A stretch of DNA of 48,435 nucleotides from Tubiluchus corallicola (GCA_030141605.1 JAQGDQ010000824.1:42818-91252), one strand, 5' to 3'; counted from the stretch's first letter, positions 33,601-48,377 are shown. Notes: a model not told the origin generated them from the sequence alone. Numbers and translations: made by a program.

Positions 33601-34888
33601 ACTTATAGAAGATCACCATGTAAGTTTATTAATTAATTTCTTAAATCTTGAACCTTTGTTTATTAAAAAGACTAGAGATTAGATTTTATAATTTGCGTAA
33701 AACTTTGTTAAAGTTAATTAGATCAATTTGGTTTAGATTTCGCCGTAAAATTGAGCAAAATTATATAAAATTATCTGATTTGTTTTCAGATTAAACGATA
33801 CAAGCTACACAGTTATGTTGTTGGAGAGTTTTTTATAAGAAGGTAGCACATTTCTGATTTACAACCCATTCATCAAAATATGGGCTACCACAAGCTAAAG
33901 GGCTGTGCAAAAAATTGACCTGTGATAATTATTGATTGTTCATTGTTAAAAGAGGACAAGATGATTTTTCGCATCCTACCAAACTGTGAAGTACGGCAAA
34001 AATAACACATTTTAACACCTATATGATAATGCAAAAGGGTTTCTGATAATTGAATATTTGGTTAAAAGCTTAATTATTGTCCAGAGAGCTCAACCAGTGA
34101 TGACATCCTAACTGATTGTAATTTTTAACAGCATAGACATTCCATGAGCCTGTTGCACATGTTAGCGAAAGCAAAAATTGAAGTGTTTCTGCACAACATT
34201 CAGTGTGATACACAAAAACAATTTTTTGTCTAAAATTCAGATTTCAAGTCTACCACTGTGCTCACACATGAGCTCTCAAACGTGTGCACTATATCACAAC
34301 TGAACGCCTCTGTACTAAGAGGAACAGCACCCATTTTTTGTGCAAAGTGTTTCCGAGATGCGTGTCCATCTAACCAGCGAATGGCGAAATGCATGTAACA
34401 GACAATAACTTTCCGCGCTAGTGCAAAATTACATTTCTGTGGCAATAATTCTTTCATGTAAGTAAGTTAGCATGTTACTTTTCAATATTTTATAGGGTAG
34501 CTTGTTTTGAGATATAGTTCAAGATTAGGCTTGGGTTTTCCTTAAGTTCCTCATTTAATATTGGACAGCAAATTGAAAAGAAAAATGATTTTTTTCTAAT
34601 ATACATTCGTTATAATAAGAATTATACAATAATATAATTAGAATTATTATAATAAGAATCTTAACATAATAATCAAACTAAGTAAATTAGACCTATTAAT
34701 AGGTAATTACCTGGAATTTGAAATTTCAATGTGGCTGCAGGGTGATCTATGTGCACTGTGATAACAAACAGAAAATCACCTTGATTTCTCAACACTTTGC
34801 AACGCTCGCCATACTGTCGTTTCAAATCTAACATTTCTGTATCAACAAAATTAGTACATTTTACTTGACTGCTGCTTGTTGCGGCCAT
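30656..34888 (-). CDS. LENG9-like protein: RWD, MJ1316 and 2H phosphoesterase domains
   Basis: Three exons on the minus strand, 34888-34711, 33229-33032 and 31845-30656, join in phase 1 to give 521 residues. Residues 15-115 form an RWD-type domain, with the expected FQIPEKYPAEVPAIFVF loop crossing the first splice. A lysine-rich linker follows. Residues 165-245 are the MJ1316/DUF504 domain (SIGYVDRFIGV, IPKHRIQYFKYRDLKIWD, ERLDLVFGS). Residues 306-500 are an AKAP7-like 2H phosphoesterase fold with both catalytic motifs, HVTFHML at 348 and HLTILKM at 437. Likely role: binding or processing RNA with cyclic-phosphate ends; substrate unknown. Vertebrate LENG9, as I recall, pairs a CCCH finger with the last two domains. 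It is divergently placed from MEIG1. Confidence 0.85.
32013..32520. mobile_element. hAT-like element fragment with internal 22-bp tandem repeats
   Basis: Begins CAGGGGTGGGCAAATTATCT and is rich in GGGCCGCA/GGGCCACA words, matching the widespread hAT end type. Positions 32377-32505 hold about six copies of GGGCCGCACAAGATCTCTCGGC-like units (22 bp), an expansion of the element's own motif. In intron 2 of the LENG9-like gene. The right terminal repeat was not found. Confidence 0.65.
32625..33018. mobile_element. hAT-like MITE, copy B
   Basis: Reverse orientation relative to copy A: the right end, reverse complemented, is TAGGGTGAGCATCAAACG, and the inside holds the ACTAGTAAAAAGTGGTCTTAC and AGTAAAACCGCC blocks of the family. 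The left end is degraded (CTAGAAAGCAAATTCGAATC), so no target duplication can be called. It lies right against exon 2 of the LENG9-like gene, ending 13 bp from the exon border. Confidence 0.8.
33230..34710. other. First intron of the LENG9-like gene
   Basis: AT-rich intron. No internal gene or repeat could be supported. Its donor is GTAATT and its acceptor ends CATAG, both read on the minus strand. Confidence 0.6.
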
Positions 34889-35776
34889 GAGTTTTTGTTT
34901 CTTGTAAACCGTACCTAAATAAAATAGTGAAGCACTAAACCTAACACTAAAGGTACAAGTCAACTTTAAAACTCAAACTAACACCAAGTCTTACAATTCT
35001 GTTATTAACACACTGCTGTACATATAAGCTACTAGTGCTACTCTTGCAGGCAGTGGTGCAATCGATGACAAAAAGTGGCGGTTCTATTTCATGTACAGGC
35101 TCGAGTGCCCACCGAAATGTTACGGCGGCAAGATACAAAACATAACACCGCAAAACTTATGTCATTGAAAAAATTTGCGAAACAAAAATATTCATTCATA
35201 ATCTTTTACAACTAAACAATTTATCATCTGAGATCTGGCTAACCAAAGGAAAAATCATAGAGTACTTTTTCGGCTGCGCAATAGATGGCAGCACATCACG
35301 ATATAGTGCTTGGCAACAAGTTTCAAAATAAACAAACTTTACGATGGTTGATTTTGAACGGTTAGTTTATTGTTAGAGGTCTTTCAGTTTTTTGTACAAA
35401 AAAGTTCGGTAAGACACCTTCTCACAAGTTGAATTTCCTGAGATTGAGATTTAGGTGAGATTTAAAAATGTTCCTAGCTTAGATTTTAAAAATGCATGAA
35501 CACTCAAGGAAAATTAAAGCAAAGGGTTCTACTACTCGTACTAGTAGTAGTAGTACTATGTGGGATGATAGAGCTAGTTGCAATGCACTGTAATAATAGC
35601 TGTACGAATAAATTATTTTTGCTTAAAAATAATTGGCTCTTTGTGGGTTGAACCCGTAAGTTATAACAATTTAATAAATTTATAAGCTTTTCATAATACA
35701 GTTGTTTGCAAAAATCCGTATAATTTTGGTATTTTACTTTTCTTGACTAGGTTGAAATTTGGTGCTCGAGATAAAT
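34889..35776. promoter_or_regulatory. Divergent LENG9-like/MEIG1 intergenic region
   Basis: Start codons of the two genes face away from each other across 888 bp. On the minus strand an acceptor ATTTAG ends at 34915, 26 nt before the LENG9-like ATG. On the plus strand an acceptor GACTAG ends at 35750, 26 nt before the MEIG1 ATG. A donor-like TTCG|GTAAGA at 35409 could close a MEIG1 non-coding first exon. A shared promoter is therefore likely to sit within roughly 35000-35400. No TATA box is evident. Confidence 0.45.
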
Positions 35777-37565
35777 ATGGCGACAGCTAAACATTCGTCT
35801 TGTACATCGGAATTACGGCATGAAGAGAATGATAAACCACCAACAGGGATGTCACGGGCAAAAAAGTGGAGTGTACAGGTGGAAGACGCATATCGTTTTC
35901 AGTTAGCAGGATACCGAGATGAACAGGAATACAAAACAGTTAGAGGCGAACAAGTGAGTTAGAATTTTAACATAGTTTTGCAGGAAATTACTAACCTCAT
36001 CACTTGCTGTGTGCCAGGTTGATCTCCTTTAGCTTATACTTGTTATTATTGAAAAACAAATATTACAATACGACTAGAACAGACAGTTTTTATCAGCTGG
36101 TGAATGTTCTTGCCAACGAAACGTAACATTTAGTAGAATTTAGACAATAGACAAACAGTAGAAGCATTACAGTATGACTACTAGCAGTATAGACACTTAC
36201 GTAGCATAATGTTGAGAATGACATTAATATTTCTACGTAATCAGTATAATCTAATGCAATGGTTAGAAGCGCTTAGTTAGAAATATAAATTTCTGTACAA
36301 ACTTAAGTGCAGGAATATTAACAGTTGTATTTAAGTGTTGATTATCACGAAGAAGCAGATAAACGAGTTCATTTGTTGACAGTTTTTGAGTTCCAATATT
36401 ATGAGGAATTAACAAAGTACAGAGTTTGATCTGCTTTACATTCTAATAATGTTTAATAATATTTATCTCTTAAGCTGTGTCTTCACTAATTTGTCTAGCT
36501 TGATAGTATGCAACACTCCTGATTTATGCATTGGAGAATGGCAAAATTGAAATGAATAGCCAAGCGGTCACTTATCAGTTCAAACGCTCAAATTCGATTC
36601 GAACGAGTTTTTTTAGTTTGAACTCGATTCAAATAATTCAGCACTTCAATCACATATGTTCCTGATCACTGAAACGATTGAAACAACATGCAATTAGCAT
36701 AATTTAGCAGTGATTTCTGCACACAATTTTAAAGAAATTACTAGTCGTTTTATTGCAGAACAAAATCTAGTGATACACATGATCTTTGTAAGACTAATTT
36801 TTACTGGTGGTTCGAAAACTTGTTCGAAAATCGTTCAATCTCAATTCGAATTCGGTTCGAATTCGAAACAGTGAAGTTCGGTTCGATTCGAATTCGAAAG
36901 TCACAAATTCGGTTCGATTCGAACTCGCTTTTTGGTAGAGAATGCTCGCTCCTACTTATCAGCTGAATCTAAGCAGTACAAAGAATGCTCAGTGAATGGC
37001 TAGTTATAACCTGGGTTTGATGCCAAGGTGCTCCCTCTGGGAAATTTCATTTCCTGTGCTGATTCTGGATGTTTACCTTGTTGAGGAAGAATGTAATTAT
37101 ATCCGAAAGTAAATAAGACACCTATGTTGGTTCGATGACTCACTGTAGAGGGTTTGTCCGTGTCATTTACAGTGAGTACGGTTCCGGTACAGCCACGAGC
37201 ATTAATATTAAATAGGCTCTGCTGGATTCTGGCCGGCTTTACGCTGAAGTGATAAAAAATGGAAGCTTTCCTTGTAGTTTCAAATTGACAACCGAGTTCT
37301 AGCCAAGATTTTAAAATTAGAACAAAACATTCGTAATGTACCGTTTATGCGACTAGTTTTTAAACTAAAACTGGCAAAGAAAAACTGTCAGTCTCAAAAC
37401 TCACGCGTGGTTTGATGACAAAATTTCTGATAATAACTATTCAGCAAGGGGTGTCAGTCAAATTATGGTGCCAGTGTGCAGACATGCTTTTTGTTGTTGT
37501 CTATATAGCCCTCGCTTCTGTGTCTATATACCCCTAGCTCATTTTGCTCTCGTTTTTGTCTATTC

Positions 37566-37661
<96 letters not shown>

Positions 37662-38343
37662 GTCTCTGCCTTCCTCCCATCCTTCTCTCTCTCTCTCATT
37701 TTCTATTATTTCCCCTCTCTCTTTTTCTCCTGTTTCTCCAGCTGACGTATTGTGTTTGATTATGTACACAATAATAATCGTACACAATTTGAAATTGTTT
37801 TTGCCATAAAAAATCCGTTAATGGCACGATTCTTATTAGTCAATTCTGGACAAAGTATGAAGGAACAAGAAACGATTACAGTAAACATGAAAGTCTGGAA
37901 AACGTTTAAGTATATCTGAAAATGTACGAATACAAGTACATATCCGTGCAAGATCTGCGTGTGTCCTGTGTGCTCCCCTGTTCACCTTATATAGCGCGTT
38001 GAAGAAGGTTCCAGAAGTAATGTTCGAGAACAATCCAGACGGTAAGACTATCATTCCGACGGAACATTCTACGATGTTCTATGTAATTCTAATTTGTGCC
38101 AGCGATCTCCACAAAAGGCGGCCCATAATGTCAATATTTACTAGTAACAACCTGTAATTTCCATAAAATTGCTCGAAAGCTCCTTAAACAATGAAATTTT
38201 TTCATTTTCAGGCCGAGAGGTGGCCGGGCGACGACGGATTTGTCAAAAAATTACAGAGAAAAGATGGGAACTATTACTATTTCGATAAATGCAGAGAATG
38301 TGCGGACAAAGACGTGGGATCGACTAAGCTTTATACTTATTGA
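35777..38343 (+). CDS. MEIG1: Meiosis-expressed gene 1 protein homologue (MEIG1)
   Basis: Exons 35777-35953 and 38212-38343 join in phase 0 to give 102 residues (human about 88). MEIG1 is a small adaptor that, with PACRG, brings cargo to the spermatid manchette and is needed for sperm flagellum formation in mouse. Residues 31-50 read [20 protein letters not shown] followed by YRDEQEY, and exon 2 gives [18 protein letters not shown], then YYYFDK, REC and the end KLYTY. Aromatic and basic residues match the vertebrate protein throughout. The first 30 residues are an unconserved extension. I chose the ATG at 35777, since it is the first ATG after the acceptor at 35750. Presence of MEIG1 indicates an animal with flagellated sperm. 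Confidence 0.93.
35954..36570. other. 5' part of the MEIG1 intron
   Basis: AT-rich intronic DNA before the hAT-like copy C. Nothing recognised. Confidence 0.5.
36571..36962. mobile_element. hAT-like MITE, copy C, with exact 8-bp TSD
   Basis: The element spans 36579-36954 in the MEIG1 intron and is flanked on both sides by CTTATCAG. Its interior is closely similar to copy A (ACTAGTCGTTTTATTGCAGA, GATCTTTGTAAGA, GGTTCGAAAACTTGTTCGAA). The left tip differs from TAGGG (TTCAAACGCTC); the right tip reads TAGGAGCGAGCATTC when reverse complemented. Confidence 0.9.
36963..37565. other. Middle of the MEIG1 intron
   Basis: No gene. Positions 36990-37110 (CTGGGTTTGATGCC, GGAAATTTCATTTCC) resemble a dispersed repeat and could be a SINE body, but no paired promoter boxes are convincing. 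Confidence 0.35.
37566..37730. repeat. (CT)n microsatellite in the MEIG1 intron
   Basis: Pure CT to about 37650, then a degenerate pyrimidine-rich tail. Confidence 0.95.
37731..38211. other. 3' part of the MEIG1 intron
   Basis: Unique-looking AT-rich sequence ending in the acceptor TTTTCAG before MEIG1 exon 2. Confidence 0.5.
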
Positions 38344-38798
38344 TCAATTATAATGCTAGGTTATTGTAAAATGCATATAATATCTAAGTTACTTACATAT
38401 ATTACTAATTTACTAAGTCATAATTCTGTCGGATGTAAGTTGTATATATATGCATGTAAAAAGAATTTTAATATGAACATTGAAACTGGAGTTGTGATGT
38501 ATGTTTTCTGTTTCGAGTTAGATGACATAATTACTGCTCTCTCCCATTCTCATCTCATCTCTCTACAGCATGACCTATTAAAGAATCATTTGCAATGTGA
38601 GTTGAACTCAGGAAGTGGCAAATTTATTAATGATGCTTATGCTGTAGCGTACGAAACGAGATAAATAAATAAAAATTGAATTTAATAATAATTGGTTCAA
38701 GATATGTGTGTTTGCCACACAAGTGTTTCCCTTTCTATCCCAGAAAGTTAAGAAACTGTCTGCTAACATTTTTTTAATCAGAAACTAGACGTTATCCA
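38344..38798. other. MEIG1 3' UTR and flank
   Basis: Contains the poly(A) signal listed separately. A 103-codon open frame at 38353-38664 has no recognisable similarity, and its position fits 3' UTR better than a second gene. Confidence 0.5.
38664..38673 (+). terminator. MEIG1 poly(A) signal
   Basis: Two overlapping AATAAA hexamers about 320 nt after the stop codon. Confidence 0.6.
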
Positions 38799-39010
38799 GT
38801 GACGGCTCGAGTATAGCTGCCACGGAATTGCAGCACCACCTATTTTCAGTTAATATTATCGGTAATGTTCAATATAATAAGTCTTTTCTTTAGTTCTTTC
38901 TTTATACTTGTATGGTATATGGAACCAGACCACGTAGAGAAAGTACTGTCACTCACACAGTTTGTCAGCTGTTACGTGCTTACCGCGAATGCATCAGGCT
39001 TGACCTGCGA
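38799..39010 (+). mobile_element. hAT end fragment
   Basis: CAGTGACGGCTCGAGTATAG and following GCAGCACCACC resemble hAT terminal sequence. The next segment (38895-38995) matches 27858-28050, the flank of the hAT transposase relic, with an internal gap. Probably an internally deleted relative of that element. The right terminal repeat was not found. Confidence 0.5.
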
Positions 39011-39266
39011 CAGTTTGGGCTATTAGTAAGCAAAAGATATATCAAGTTTTATGTGTAAACATTCGTGTGTTGTTTGTTTAAAATTACAATTACAAATGAC
39101 AACATTAACATTTCATAATTAAGTTTGTTTTGGTTTACACAGTATGTCGTGAAGCTCAAGATTCCTTGATTTTATTTAATTGATTATTAGTTTGTAATAA
39201 TTAATCATTATTATTATTATTATTAATAATAACATTTTTGTACATACATACATCCCTGAATGGTCA
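39011..39266. other. Intergenic AT-rich spacer
   Basis: Contains a short (TTA)n run at 39207-39228 and nothing else recognised. Confidence 0.45.
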
Positions 39267-39993
39267 TATTATTACATTCTCTTGCTAAAATATCAAATTA
39301 AAATCTCATACTAAATTTCAGCTATAAAACTAGTTTATTTCTTTGTTTACAGTCTAAACATTCATCATTGTACAGAACTTTGAACTAGTATGCAATTAGT
39401 ATCATATTAAGATCTCCTACAAGAACTTGCTAAATTTCAGCTATAAAACTGGTTTATTTCTTTGTATACAGTCTAAACTTTCATCATTGTACAGAACCTT
39501 GAACTAGTATGAATAACATTTACCTTTACTGAATTGCTGGCTTCCTTCCACTTCATGTAAAATTTTACCTGGTCAATTAACTTGGCAGAACTTGAGAGAG
39601 AGAGAGAGAGAGAGAGGTCAATGTATTGTATTACTACTGATTTAGAAAATAAAGGGCGTGTGATATAAAAAATTCACCTGCATTCTACTTTGTTGATTCT
39701 TCTAAGGAAGCCAGTCTCTTAACACTTACGTTTAGAGTTTCTTCATACAGTACTAAAACGACGGCTCAACATTTTCTGAAGCAGCAACCCCATTAATTTT
39801 AGCTACTGACGTTATCATGTGAAATTTTTGATTACAAGATCGAAGATTAAATTATCAAGCAAGTGCAAGACAGAAAGACAGCCAAACTGAAAAATGTAAA
39901 TGAATATATCCTTTAAACAAACCAAATGTTTCATTTAATGTCTGTAAATACTACAAAATACAGAATACAAACATCTGAAAAGACCTTATATAT

Positions 39994-40056
39994 CCAAAAA
40001 AGTGGAGTGCACAGGTAGAAGATGCATATCGCTTTCATTTAGCAGCATATCTTAGG
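39994..40056 (+). pseudogene. MEIG1 exon fragment, relic 1
   Basis: Reads [18 protein letters not shown] then LR and a stop, against [18 protein letters not shown] in MEIG1 exon 1. DNA identity is close to 90% over about 55 bp (AAAAAAGTGGAGTG...CATATCG...TTAGCAG). No flanking MEIG1 sequence is kept, so it is an isolated fragment within the duplicated block. Confidence 0.85.
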
Positions 40057-40440
40057 TGAAAGATTGTCCATAAGCCTGAACACATGCTTAAATTACATAA
40101 ACAAAATGAAAAATGTATTTTAATTATTTTAATTTCCAATCAGCAGATGTCACCAGGTTGTCAGTGAAGCACATAACTAGAAAATCTGATTATTTTTAAT
40201 GCAGATGTTTGATAATTATGTCACAATCGTAAACACCAATTTCATCACAATTCATGCAGAACGTTTCGAAAATTTATCTAAAGAATTTTCCGTAAAATAC
40301 GTTCGCTTTTTGTTTGCATAAATTTAGGTACTTTGTCTACAAACGCATTGTTCGAACAGAATGTGTTCATCATTACTTGCACATCTTTCACCAACGCATC
40401 CTAATCAAAACTAGCTTACACTTCAACAAAGTCCTACAGA

Positions 40441-43859
<3,419 letters not shown>

Positions 43860-44098
43860 AACAAAAGTGGGGGCAAATTCTCATTTGCACTTTGTTTGTA
43901 TTGCATTTTTGAGTCAGAAGGCATAACATTAATCTAGCTAAAATTTAATTAAGTAATAATTTGACAAAATCACCAAAGGTTACATAAGATGTTCAAAAAC
44001 AACAAAACAGTAGAAACGCGACAGAATGAATCTTTACGTCAACATTGTGATATCATAGTGGCATAAAATAATATTGAATTTCAATGTATTAATATCAT

Positions 44099-44104
44099 AA
44101 TAAA
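44099..44104 (+). terminator. Candidate poly(A) signal of the Ig/EGF gene
   Basis: AATAAA 240 nt after the stop codon; a second AATAAA is near 44141. Confidence 0.45.
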
Positions 44105-44335
44105 TTCCTACATCATTACTGTATTGCAATTTTTTTTACTAAATAAATTGATATGACTACACAAGCCAGACTCTGTTTGGTATAATGTTGGTGCTATTGT
44201 AACATTTGCTATTTTTAGAATAATTTTAGTAAATTATAACTATTTGTTGTTGCATGTGGTGGATCGTGAATTTGTATGATACAATGCACGTGAATAGCCA
44301 AGAAGGTACGTGAAACTGCCAAGTCCTGAATTGTA

Positions 44336-44450
44336 AAAAAACAACAACTTTTGAATGACATAGATCAGAACTACACATATGAGGTACAAGTCATTGCATT
44401 CAGCTATGGAAACACACGCTCTCTGCCTCCAGACCTTGTCCCATCATTTT
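44336..44450 (+). pseudogene. Orphan fibronectin type III fragment
   Basis: One frame reads QLLNDIDQNYTYEVQVIAFS then YGNTRSLPPDL. The L-x-x-I-x-x-x-Y-x-Y-x-V-x-V-x-A pattern and following G...LP match the F/G-strand half of a fibronectin III domain. No credible acceptor precedes it and no donor follows, so it looks like a decayed exon downstream of the Ig/EGF gene. Confidence 0.45.
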
Positions 44451-44539
44451 TCTTTATTCAATCCCCAAAATCTTTTATTGTGAACTGTTTACAAGTTTGC
44501 ATCGCTTGCGAGATTCACCGCCCCCCCCCACAAGATTAG

Positions 44540-45285
44540 AATTTTAAAACAAACAGAGTTATAAAACCTTTGTCACTCAACACATTGCTACAGATTAGAA
44601 ACTAAAGTAACCTAACCGATAAGTAACTTGACCTTGACCTTTTCAATATACAACTGTTAAAGACAATTCACATCTAGAGAACTCTATAATAATTCACAAC
44701 AGACTGATTGAACAACCCACATTTTATATCAGTACGATTTACTAATGCCAATTGTCAACTGTCTAGGCTGATTAACATATCCTTTAACACATGTATGTCA
44801 TAACTCATGCTTGACAATAAAACAATACTTCATATGGACCTTCAAAGACCAAACATCACTAATACTATTGACTCATATTAGATAGGTATGGTTTACTACA
44901 ATAAAGGAAAATCCTGTTTTAAACAATAAACTGAATAACAGTTGAATAACATTACAATGGCTTGTGAATTTAACACAGAAAATGTGTCAAGAAATATCTG
45001 TGTCCCTTTACCCATTATGACACATAACAGAATCACTCATAAGTCCCTACAGGACTAAGAGTAATACAACTTACCAAAATAATTTGCTTCAATTTGAAGT
45101 TACAATCCTGAAATTTCACTGCTAACGTTACTAAAGCAGAAATAGCATTACAATGAAAACTTGCAAACCTTTTAAAAATCAGTTACTTATCCACACACAG
45201 AAAATCATACATGTAGCATAAGCTTTGAATTAACATTTTATAAACGCTGCCAAACTTAGCACACAATCAATGGAAAACCTTCACA
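44540..45285. other. G-poor intergenic stretch
   Basis: The plus strand is markedly short of G and rich in A and C over about 700 bp. No gene or paired repeat was recognised. A C-rich run at 44521-44530 precedes it. The strand skew could come from an old retroelement insertion. Confidence 0.4.
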
Positions 45286-45793
45286 TAATAGAAAGGGGGA
45301 GAAGGAAAGAGAGTGAGTGAGAGAAGCCAATAGTAGAGAAACAAAGAGGGTAAGAGTAAGAAGGAAAAAGAGAGACAGTGTGAAATAGAGAGACAGAGAG
45401 AGAAAGGAAAGGGAGTGAGAGAGAGAAAGAGAAAGAGACAGAGAAATAGTGAGAAAGAAAGAGAGCGAGTGAGAGAAGCTGATAGTGGGAGACAAAGAGG
45501 GTAAGAGTAAGAAAGAAAAAGAGAAGTAGAGAGAGACAGAGTGATATAGAAAGACAGAGAGAGAAAAGAGAGAGAGGGTGACAGAGAGAGAAGAGAGAGA
45601 GAGAGAGAAGGGGGAAGAGAGAGGGGGAGGGAGAGAAAGAGTGAGAAAGAAAGAGAGAAAGAGAGAGTGGGAGAGATCTTGACAGGGAGGGAGAATAAGA
45701 GAGAGAGAGATGGGGGCGCAGGAGGGGTTTTGTCAGAAAGAGAGAACGAGAGAGGTAATTATAATAAGAATAAGAGAGACAACGAAAGAACGA

Positions 45794-45829
<36 letters not shown>

Positions 45830-45835
45830 TTGCAA
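45286..45835. repeat. Degenerate GA-rich satellite with ~152-bp internal duplication
   Basis: Purine-rich GAGA/GAAA DNA. The segment GTGAGAGAAGCCAATAGTAG...AACAAAGAGGGTAAGAGTAAG near 45315 recurs at about 45467 with small changes. Open frames in it are compositional artefacts. Confidence 0.85.
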
Positions 45836-46115
45836 AAAAGCACTCATTACCTTAAAATATCCATATTTCTGCCACCATTTTGCTGAAACAATACAAGGAT
45901 CACAAAAAAGATTATTACATTGTCTTGTTAAAATATCAAATTAAAATCTCATACCTACTAAATTTCAGCTATAAAACTAGTTTATTTCTCTGCATACAGT
46001 CTAAACTTTCATCCTTGTACAGAACCTTGAACTAGCATGAATAACATTTACCTTTACTGAATTGCTGGCTTCCTTCCACTTCATGTAAAATTTTACCTGG
46101 TCAGTTGGCTTGGCA

Positions 46116-46491
<376 letters not shown>

Positions 46492-46879
46492 AATGTATTG
46501 TATTACTACTGAATTAGAAAATAAAGTTCATGCGATATAAAAAATTCACCTGCATTCTACTTTGTTGATTCTTCTAAAGAAGCCAGTCTCTTAACACTTA
46601 CGTTTAGAGTTTCTTCATACAGTACTAAAACGACGGCTCAACATTTTCTGAGGCAGTAAACCCTGTTAATTTTAGCTACTGACGTTATCATTTGAACTTT
46701 TTGATTACAAGATCAAAGATTAAATTATCAAGCAAGTGCAAGACAGAAAGACAGCCAAACTGAAAAATGTAAAAGAATATATCCTTTAAATAAAGCAAAT
46801 GTTTCTAATAATGTTTGTAAATACTACAAAATACAGAATGCAAACATCTGAAAAGACCTTATATATACAACATATATTC

Positions 46880-46940
46880 AAAAAAGTGGAGCGCACAGGT
46901 AGAAGTTACATATCGCTTTCAGTTAGCAGCATATCATAGC
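46880..46940 (+). pseudogene. MEIG1 exon fragment, relic 2
   Basis: Reads KKWSAQVEVTYRFQLAAY then HS and a stop. Same insertion as relic 1, inherited by the segmental duplication. Confidence 0.85.
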
Positions 46941-47403
46941 TGAAAGATTGTCCATAAGCCTGAAGACATGCTTAAATTACATAAACACAATGAAAAATGT
47001 ATTTTAATTGTTTTAATTTCCAATCAGCAGATGTCACCAGGTTGTCAGTGAAGCACATAACTACAAAATCTGATTATTTTTAATGCAGGTGTTTGGTAAT
47101 TATGTCACAATCGTAAACACCAATTTCATCACAATTCATGCAGAACGTTTCAAAAATTTCTCTAGAGCATTTTCCGTAAAATACGTTTGCTTTTTGTTTG
47201 CATAAATTTGGGTACTTCGTCTACAAATGCATTGTTCGAACAGAATGTATTTATCATTATTTGCACATCTTTCACCAACGCATCCTAATCAAAACTAGCT
47301 TACACTTCAACAAAGGCCTACAGAATGTGTTTTGTTTGGAGGCAGTATTATTTGAAGATTTGGTTCATCTGTATGTTGATTAAAGTTGCACAGGTAACTT
47401 CAG

Positions 47404-47522
47404 AACCATCTGATACCAATGAAAGATTTTCCAAGGAACCAAAAGATGGTAATTGGACTGAAACTCAAACATTTTCCTTGGATTGTGTTGTGGCAAATCC
47501 GGAAATTTACAGCATGTTTAGG
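47404..47522 (+). pseudogene. Third Ig half-exon (copy of Ig 1 exon)
   Basis: Acceptor CTTCAG ends at 47403 and donor AGG|GTAAGT follows 47522, as in the functional copies. It encodes EPSDTNERFSKEPKDGNWTE...DCVVANPEIYSMFR, almost identical to the first Ig exon. If the upstream frame is used, the same YYLKIWFICMLI stretch precedes it from 47325. The second Ig half is not found in the remaining 0.9 kb, where the inverted arm starts instead. It may be an abandoned exon or the start of a gene cut by the window end. Confidence 0.7.
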
Positions 47523-47825
47523 GTAAGTTTGTCAGTCTTTAGCTTTGTTACTTAGTATTTTGGCAAACAAAAAGCAAACGTATTTTACGGAAAATGCTCT
47601 AGAGAAATTTTTGAAACGTTCTGCGTGAATTGTGATGAAATTGGTGTTTACGATTGTGACATAATTACCAAACACCTGCATTAAAAATAATCAGATTTTG
47701 TAGTTATGTGCTTCACTGACAACCTGGTGACATCTGCTGATTGGAAATTAAAACAATTAAAATACATTTTTCATTGTGTTTATGTAACTTAAGCATGTCT
47801 TCAGGCTTATGGACAATCTTTCACC

Positions 47826-47885
47826 TATGATATGCTGCTAACTGAAAGCGATATGTAACTTCTACCTGTGCGCTCCACTTTTTTG
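47826..47885 (-). pseudogene. MEIG1 exon fragment, relic 3 (inverted arm)
   Basis: Mirror copy of relic 2 on the minus strand within the right arm of the inverted repeat. Confidence 0.85.
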
Positions 47886-48273
47886 AATATATGTTGGATA
47901 TATAAGGTCTTTTCAGATGTTTGCATTCTGTATTTTGTAGTATTTACAAACATTATTAGAAACATTTGCTTTATTTAAAGGATATATTCTTTTACATTTT
48001 TCAGTTTGGCTGTCTTTCTGTCTTGCACTTGCTTGATAATTTAATCTATGATCTTGTAATCAAAAAGTTCAAATGATAACGTCAGTAGCTAAAATTAACA
48101 GGGTTTACTGCCTCAGAAAATGTTGAGCCGTCGTTTTAGTACTGTATGAAGAAACTCTAAACGTAAGTGTTAAGAGACTGGCTTCTTTAGAAGAATCAAC
48201 AAAGTAGAATGCAGGTGAATTTTTTTATATCGCATGCACTTTATTTTCTAAATCAGTAGTAATACAATACATT

Positions 48274-48328
<55 letters not shown>

Positions 48329-48377
48329 CTCTCTCTCTCTTTCTCTCTGTCTCTGTGTTCTCTCTCTGCTTCTGTTC

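Noticed and set aside
36990-37180. A second tRNA-type SINE in the MEIG1 intron
   Set aside because: A box B-like GGGTTTGATGCC is present, but no box A at the right spacing and no tail.
38353-38664. A 103-codon gene just after MEIG1
   Set aside because: It overlaps the expected MEIG1 3' UTR and poly(A) signal and shows no recognisable features.
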